A stretch of DNA of 17,541 nt from CANJQJ01 sp964383565 (GTDB lineage Bacteria > Pseudomonadota > Alphaproteobacteria > Sphingomonadales > Sphingomonadaceae): assembly GCA_964383565.1 (NCBI GenBank), contig CAYLIK010000057.1, forward strand, positions 1 through 17,541, in the 5' to 3' direction. The notes below the pieces were generated by a model. It saw only the letters and a list, made by a program, of their open reading frames with translations, was not told the origin of the DNA and searched no databases. Within the stretch, counting starts at the first letter, position 1. Every line of letters begins with the position of its first letter. A program made the translations under genes and the position numbers. This document shows positions 15,545-17,541 of the stretch, in pieces.

Positions 15545-16348
15545 ATGGCCGGCTTGATGCAGGGAAAGCGTGGGCTCATCATGGGTCTCGCCAACGATCG
15601 TTCGCTCGCCTGGGGCATCGCCAAGGCGCTGCATGCGCAGGGCGCCGAGATGGCGTTCAGCTATCAGGGCGAGGCGCTTGAGCGACGTGTGCGGCCGCTG
15701 GCGGAGGAAGTCGGTTCCGACTTTCTGATCGATTGCGACGTTTCGGACATGGCGGCGCTCGACAAGACGTTTGAGGTGCTGGCTGAGCGCTGGCCGACAA
15801 TCGACTTCCTGGTCCACGCGATCGGCTTTTCGGACAAGAATGAGCTGCGCGGGCTTTATGTGGATACCAGCCTGGAGAATTTCCTGCTGACGATGAACAT
15901 CTCGGCCTACAGCTTCGTCGCGTCGACCAAGCGTGCGCGGGCAATGATGCCGAACGGTGGGTCGATCCTGACGCTGACCTATTATGGCGCCGAGCGGGTG
16001 ATTCCGCACTACAATGTGATGGGCGTCGCCAAGGCGGCGCTTGAGGCAAGCGTGCGCTATCTCGCGGTCGATCTTGGCGGCGAGAATATCCGCGTCAACG
16101 CGATCTCGGCCGGCCCGATCAAGACGCTGGCCGCAAGCGGCATCGGCGATTTCCGCTACATTCTGAAGTGGAACGAGCTCAATGCACCCTTGCAGCGCAA
16201 TGTGACGATCGAGGATGTCGGCGGGGCGGGCGTCTATTTCCTGTCCGATCTGTCGAGCGGCGTGACGGGCGAGATCCATTATGTCGATGCCGGCTACAAC
16301 ATCATCGGCATGAAGGCGGAACACGCACCGGATATCGCGCTGACATGA
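15545..16348 (+). CDS. fabI: Enoyl-[acyl-carrier-protein] reductase (NADH)
   Basis: This 267-residue short-chain dehydrogenase performs the last reduction in each round of type II fatty-acid elongation. The cofactor loop is GLANDRSLAWGIA near the N-terminus. The catalytic residues are Y146, Y156 and K163 in numbering from 15,545, matching the E. coli FabI numbers. Two ATG codons are adjacent (15,542 and 15,545); AAGGAG at 15,534-15,539 sits two bases before the first and five before the second, so I chose the second. The glycine of LVHAIGF, Met159 and the Phe of GDFRY are kept. These are positions where changes give triclosan resistance, so the enzyme is predicted sensitive. The stop overlaps aroC as ATGA. 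Confidence 0.96.
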   Translation: MAGLMQGKRGLIMGLANDRSLAWGIAKALHAQGAEMAFSYQGEALERRVRPLAEEVGSDFLIDCDVSDMAALDKTFEVLAERWPTIDFLVHAIGFSDKNELRGLYVDTSLENFLLTMNISAYSFVASTKRARAMMPNGGSILTLTYYGAERVIPHYNVMGVAKAALEASVRYLAVDLGGENIRVNAISAGPIKTLAASGIGDFRYILKWNELNAPLQRNVTIEDVGGAGVYFLSDLSSGVTGEIHYVDAGYNIIGMKAEHAPDIALT

Positions 16349-17418
16349 GCTTCAACACCTTTGGCCGGGTGTTCCGCTTTTCGACCTGGGGCGAGAGCCA
16401 CGGGCCTGCGCTGGGTGCCGTGGTCGACGGATGCCCGCCGGGGATCGCGCTCAGCGAGGATGATATCCAGCCCTGGCTCGACAAGCGCCGTCCTGGCACC
16501 TCGCGCTTCACGACGCAGCGGCAGGAGCCCGATCGTGTTCGGATCCTGTCCGGCGTGTTCGAGGGGCAGACCACCGGCACGCCGATTTCGTTGATGATCG
16601 AAAATGTCGACCAGCGCTCGAAGGATTATTCGGAGGTCGCCCAGGCTTATCGCCCCGGCCATGCCGATTATGCCTATGAGATGAAATATGGCTTCCGAGA
16701 CTATCGCGGCGGCGGCCGGTCATCGGCGCGCGAGACGGCGGCGCGGGTCGCTGCGGGATCAGTCGCGCGCAAGCTGATGGGCGATGTGAGGATTCGGGCT
16801 TATCTTGTTGAGCTGGGTGGGGATCAGATCGATCGCGCGCTGTTCGATGACACCCAGATCGATAACAATCCGTTCTTCTGCCCCGATGCACATGCTGCTG
16901 TCCGTTGGGAGAGGCTGGTCGATGATGCGCGCAAGCGTGGATCTTCGCTCGGCGCGGTGGTCGAATGTATCGCGGAAGGCGTGCCGCCGGGCTGGGGTGC
17001 GCCGCTATATGCCAAGCTCGACAGTGAGCTTGCCGCTGGCATGATGAGCATCAATGCCGTGAAGGGCGTCGAGATCGGAGACGGCTTTCACGCTGCCCGA
17101 TTGACTGGCGAAAGCAACGCGGATGCGATGCGTCCCGGCAATGAAGGCACTCCGCTGTTCCTTTCCAATCATTCCGGTGGCGTGGCGGGTGGCATCTCTA
17201 CGGGCCAGCCGGTCGTCGTCCGTGTCGCGCTGAAGCCGACCTCGTCGATTCTGACGCCTGTCGAGACGATCGACCGCGAGGGGGCGGCGGCGGACATCAT
17301 GACCAAGGGACGGCATGACCCTTGTGTCGGCATTCGTGCCGCGCCGGTTGTCGAGGCAATGATGGCATTGGTTCTTGCCGACCAGAAGCTCATGCACCGG
17401 GCACAGACCGGTAAGTGA
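16345..17418 (+). CDS. aroC: Chorismate synthase
   Basis: The 357-residue enzyme converts 5-enolpyruvylshikimate-3-phosphate to chorismate, the last step of the shikimate pathway, using reduced FMN without net redox change. The family signatures are present in order: STWGESHGPALGAVVDGCPPG near the N-terminus, the FMN/phosphate region YRGGGRSSARETAARVAAG around residues 125-145, and the C-terminal TKGRHDPCVGIRAAPVVEAMM. The ATG overlaps the fabI stop (ATGA). An upstream in-frame opening to 16,168 is only frame read-through inside fabI. The gene ends in a GTGA overlap with the following acylphosphatase reading frame. Confidence 0.97.
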   Translation: MSFNTFGRVFRFSTWGESHGPALGAVVDGCPPGIALSEDDIQPWLDKRRPGTSRFTTQRQEPDRVRILSGVFEGQTTGTPISLMIENVDQRSKDYSEVAQAYRPGHADYAYEMKYGFRDYRGGGRSSARETAARVAAGSVARKLMGDVRIRAYLVELGGDQIDRALFDDTQIDNNPFFCPDAHAAVRWERLVDDARKRGSSLGAVVECIAEGVPPGWGAPLYAKLDSELAAGMMSINAVKGVEIGDGFHAARLTGESNADAMRPGNEGTPLFLSNHSGGVAGGISTGQPVVVRVALKPTSSILTPVETIDREGAAADIMTKGRHDPCVGIRAAPVVEAMMALVLADQKLMHRAQTGK

Positions 17419-17541
17419 CCGGCGACCGCATTGCGCGGCGCCTCCGCATCCAGCGGCGCGTGCAAGGTAACTATTTTCGCGGCTGGACGGTTTAGACACC
17501 GCGGCAGCTCGGTCGTGACGGCTGGGTACGCAACCGCCTCC
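17415..17541 (+). pseudogene. acyP: Acylphosphatase, 5' part with an in-frame stop (pseudogene or edge sequence error)
   Basis: From a GTG that overlaps the aroC stop (GTGA), the frame reads RRLRIQRRVQGNYFRGWTV, then TAG at 17,493-17,495, then TPRQLGRDGWVRNRL to the window edge, all in the same frame. This is the core of an acylphosphatase, a roughly 90-residue enzyme that hydrolyses acyl phosphates. The catalytic Arg (R22, in YFRGW) and Asn (N40, in WVRN) are both present. The family usually reads GRVQGVxFR, whereas here it is RRVQGNYFR, so several positions look off as well as the stop. The likely explanations are low-quality sequence at a contig end or a decayed gene. The rest of the gene is outside the window. 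Confidence 0.7.

Noticed and set aside
1..17541. CRISPR arrays, insertion sequences, prophage or toxin-antitoxin genes
   Set aside because: No regularly spaced repeats, transposase, integrase or paired small toxin/antitoxin frames were found in either strand.

Overview
The window is an alphaproteobacterial chromosome segment. Most of it (about 1,640 to the right edge) looks like a sphingomonad. The evidence is the protein sequences as I recognise them, a Mg-type HemB, high but not extreme third-position GC, and the order dnaJ - yihY - fabI - aroC. The first 1.6 kb differs: its third codon positions are almost all G or C, and its GltB/GltD sequence resembles Rhodospirillales (Magnetospirillum-like) proteins. 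The composition changes inside gltD, so the left end may be an assembly chimera or a recombination junction. A run of 10 N at 8,186-8,195 shows this is a gapped draft assembly.

Layout. (1) 1-2,038: 3' end of gltB and complete gltD, the large and small subunits of glutamate synthase. (2) 2,084-7,916: a tightly overlapping three-gene RND efflux operon (membrane fusion lipoprotein, MexF-like inner-membrane pump, NodT-type outer-membrane factor). No regulator lies beside it. (3) 7,989-10,084: hemB (interrupted by the N gap), a RimJ/RimL-like GNAT acetyltransferase and a gamma-carbonic-anhydrase-like protein, joined by ATGA and GTGA stop/start overlaps. (4) 10,092-10,631, minus strand: a small lipoprotein of unknown function. 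(5) 10,696-10,772: tRNA-Arg(ACG) with encoded CCA. (6) 10,888-13,572: a FixJ/NarL-type response regulator, a dicarboxylate/amino acid:cation symporter and a stand-alone receiver protein, with no histidine kinase. (7) 13,681-17,541: a zinc-finger-less DnaJ, a YihY-family membrane protein, fabI, aroC and the start of an acylphosphatase gene that carries an in-frame stop near the window edge.

How the genes fit together. Most are housekeeping genes: nitrogen assimilation, tetrapyrrole synthesis, fatty-acid and aromatic synthesis, and protein folding. The efflux operon is a self-contained tripartite machine. The regulator-symporter-receiver trio is the only part that looks like a signalling-transport module, and a strong hairpin and short CCGTAA/TTACGG repeats lie in its main intergenic space.

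I do not see a clearly new biological system. The observations most worth checking are the composition break in gltD, the frame-inconsistent N gap in hemB, the interrupted acylphosphatase at the edge, and the kinase-less two-regulator/symporter cluster.
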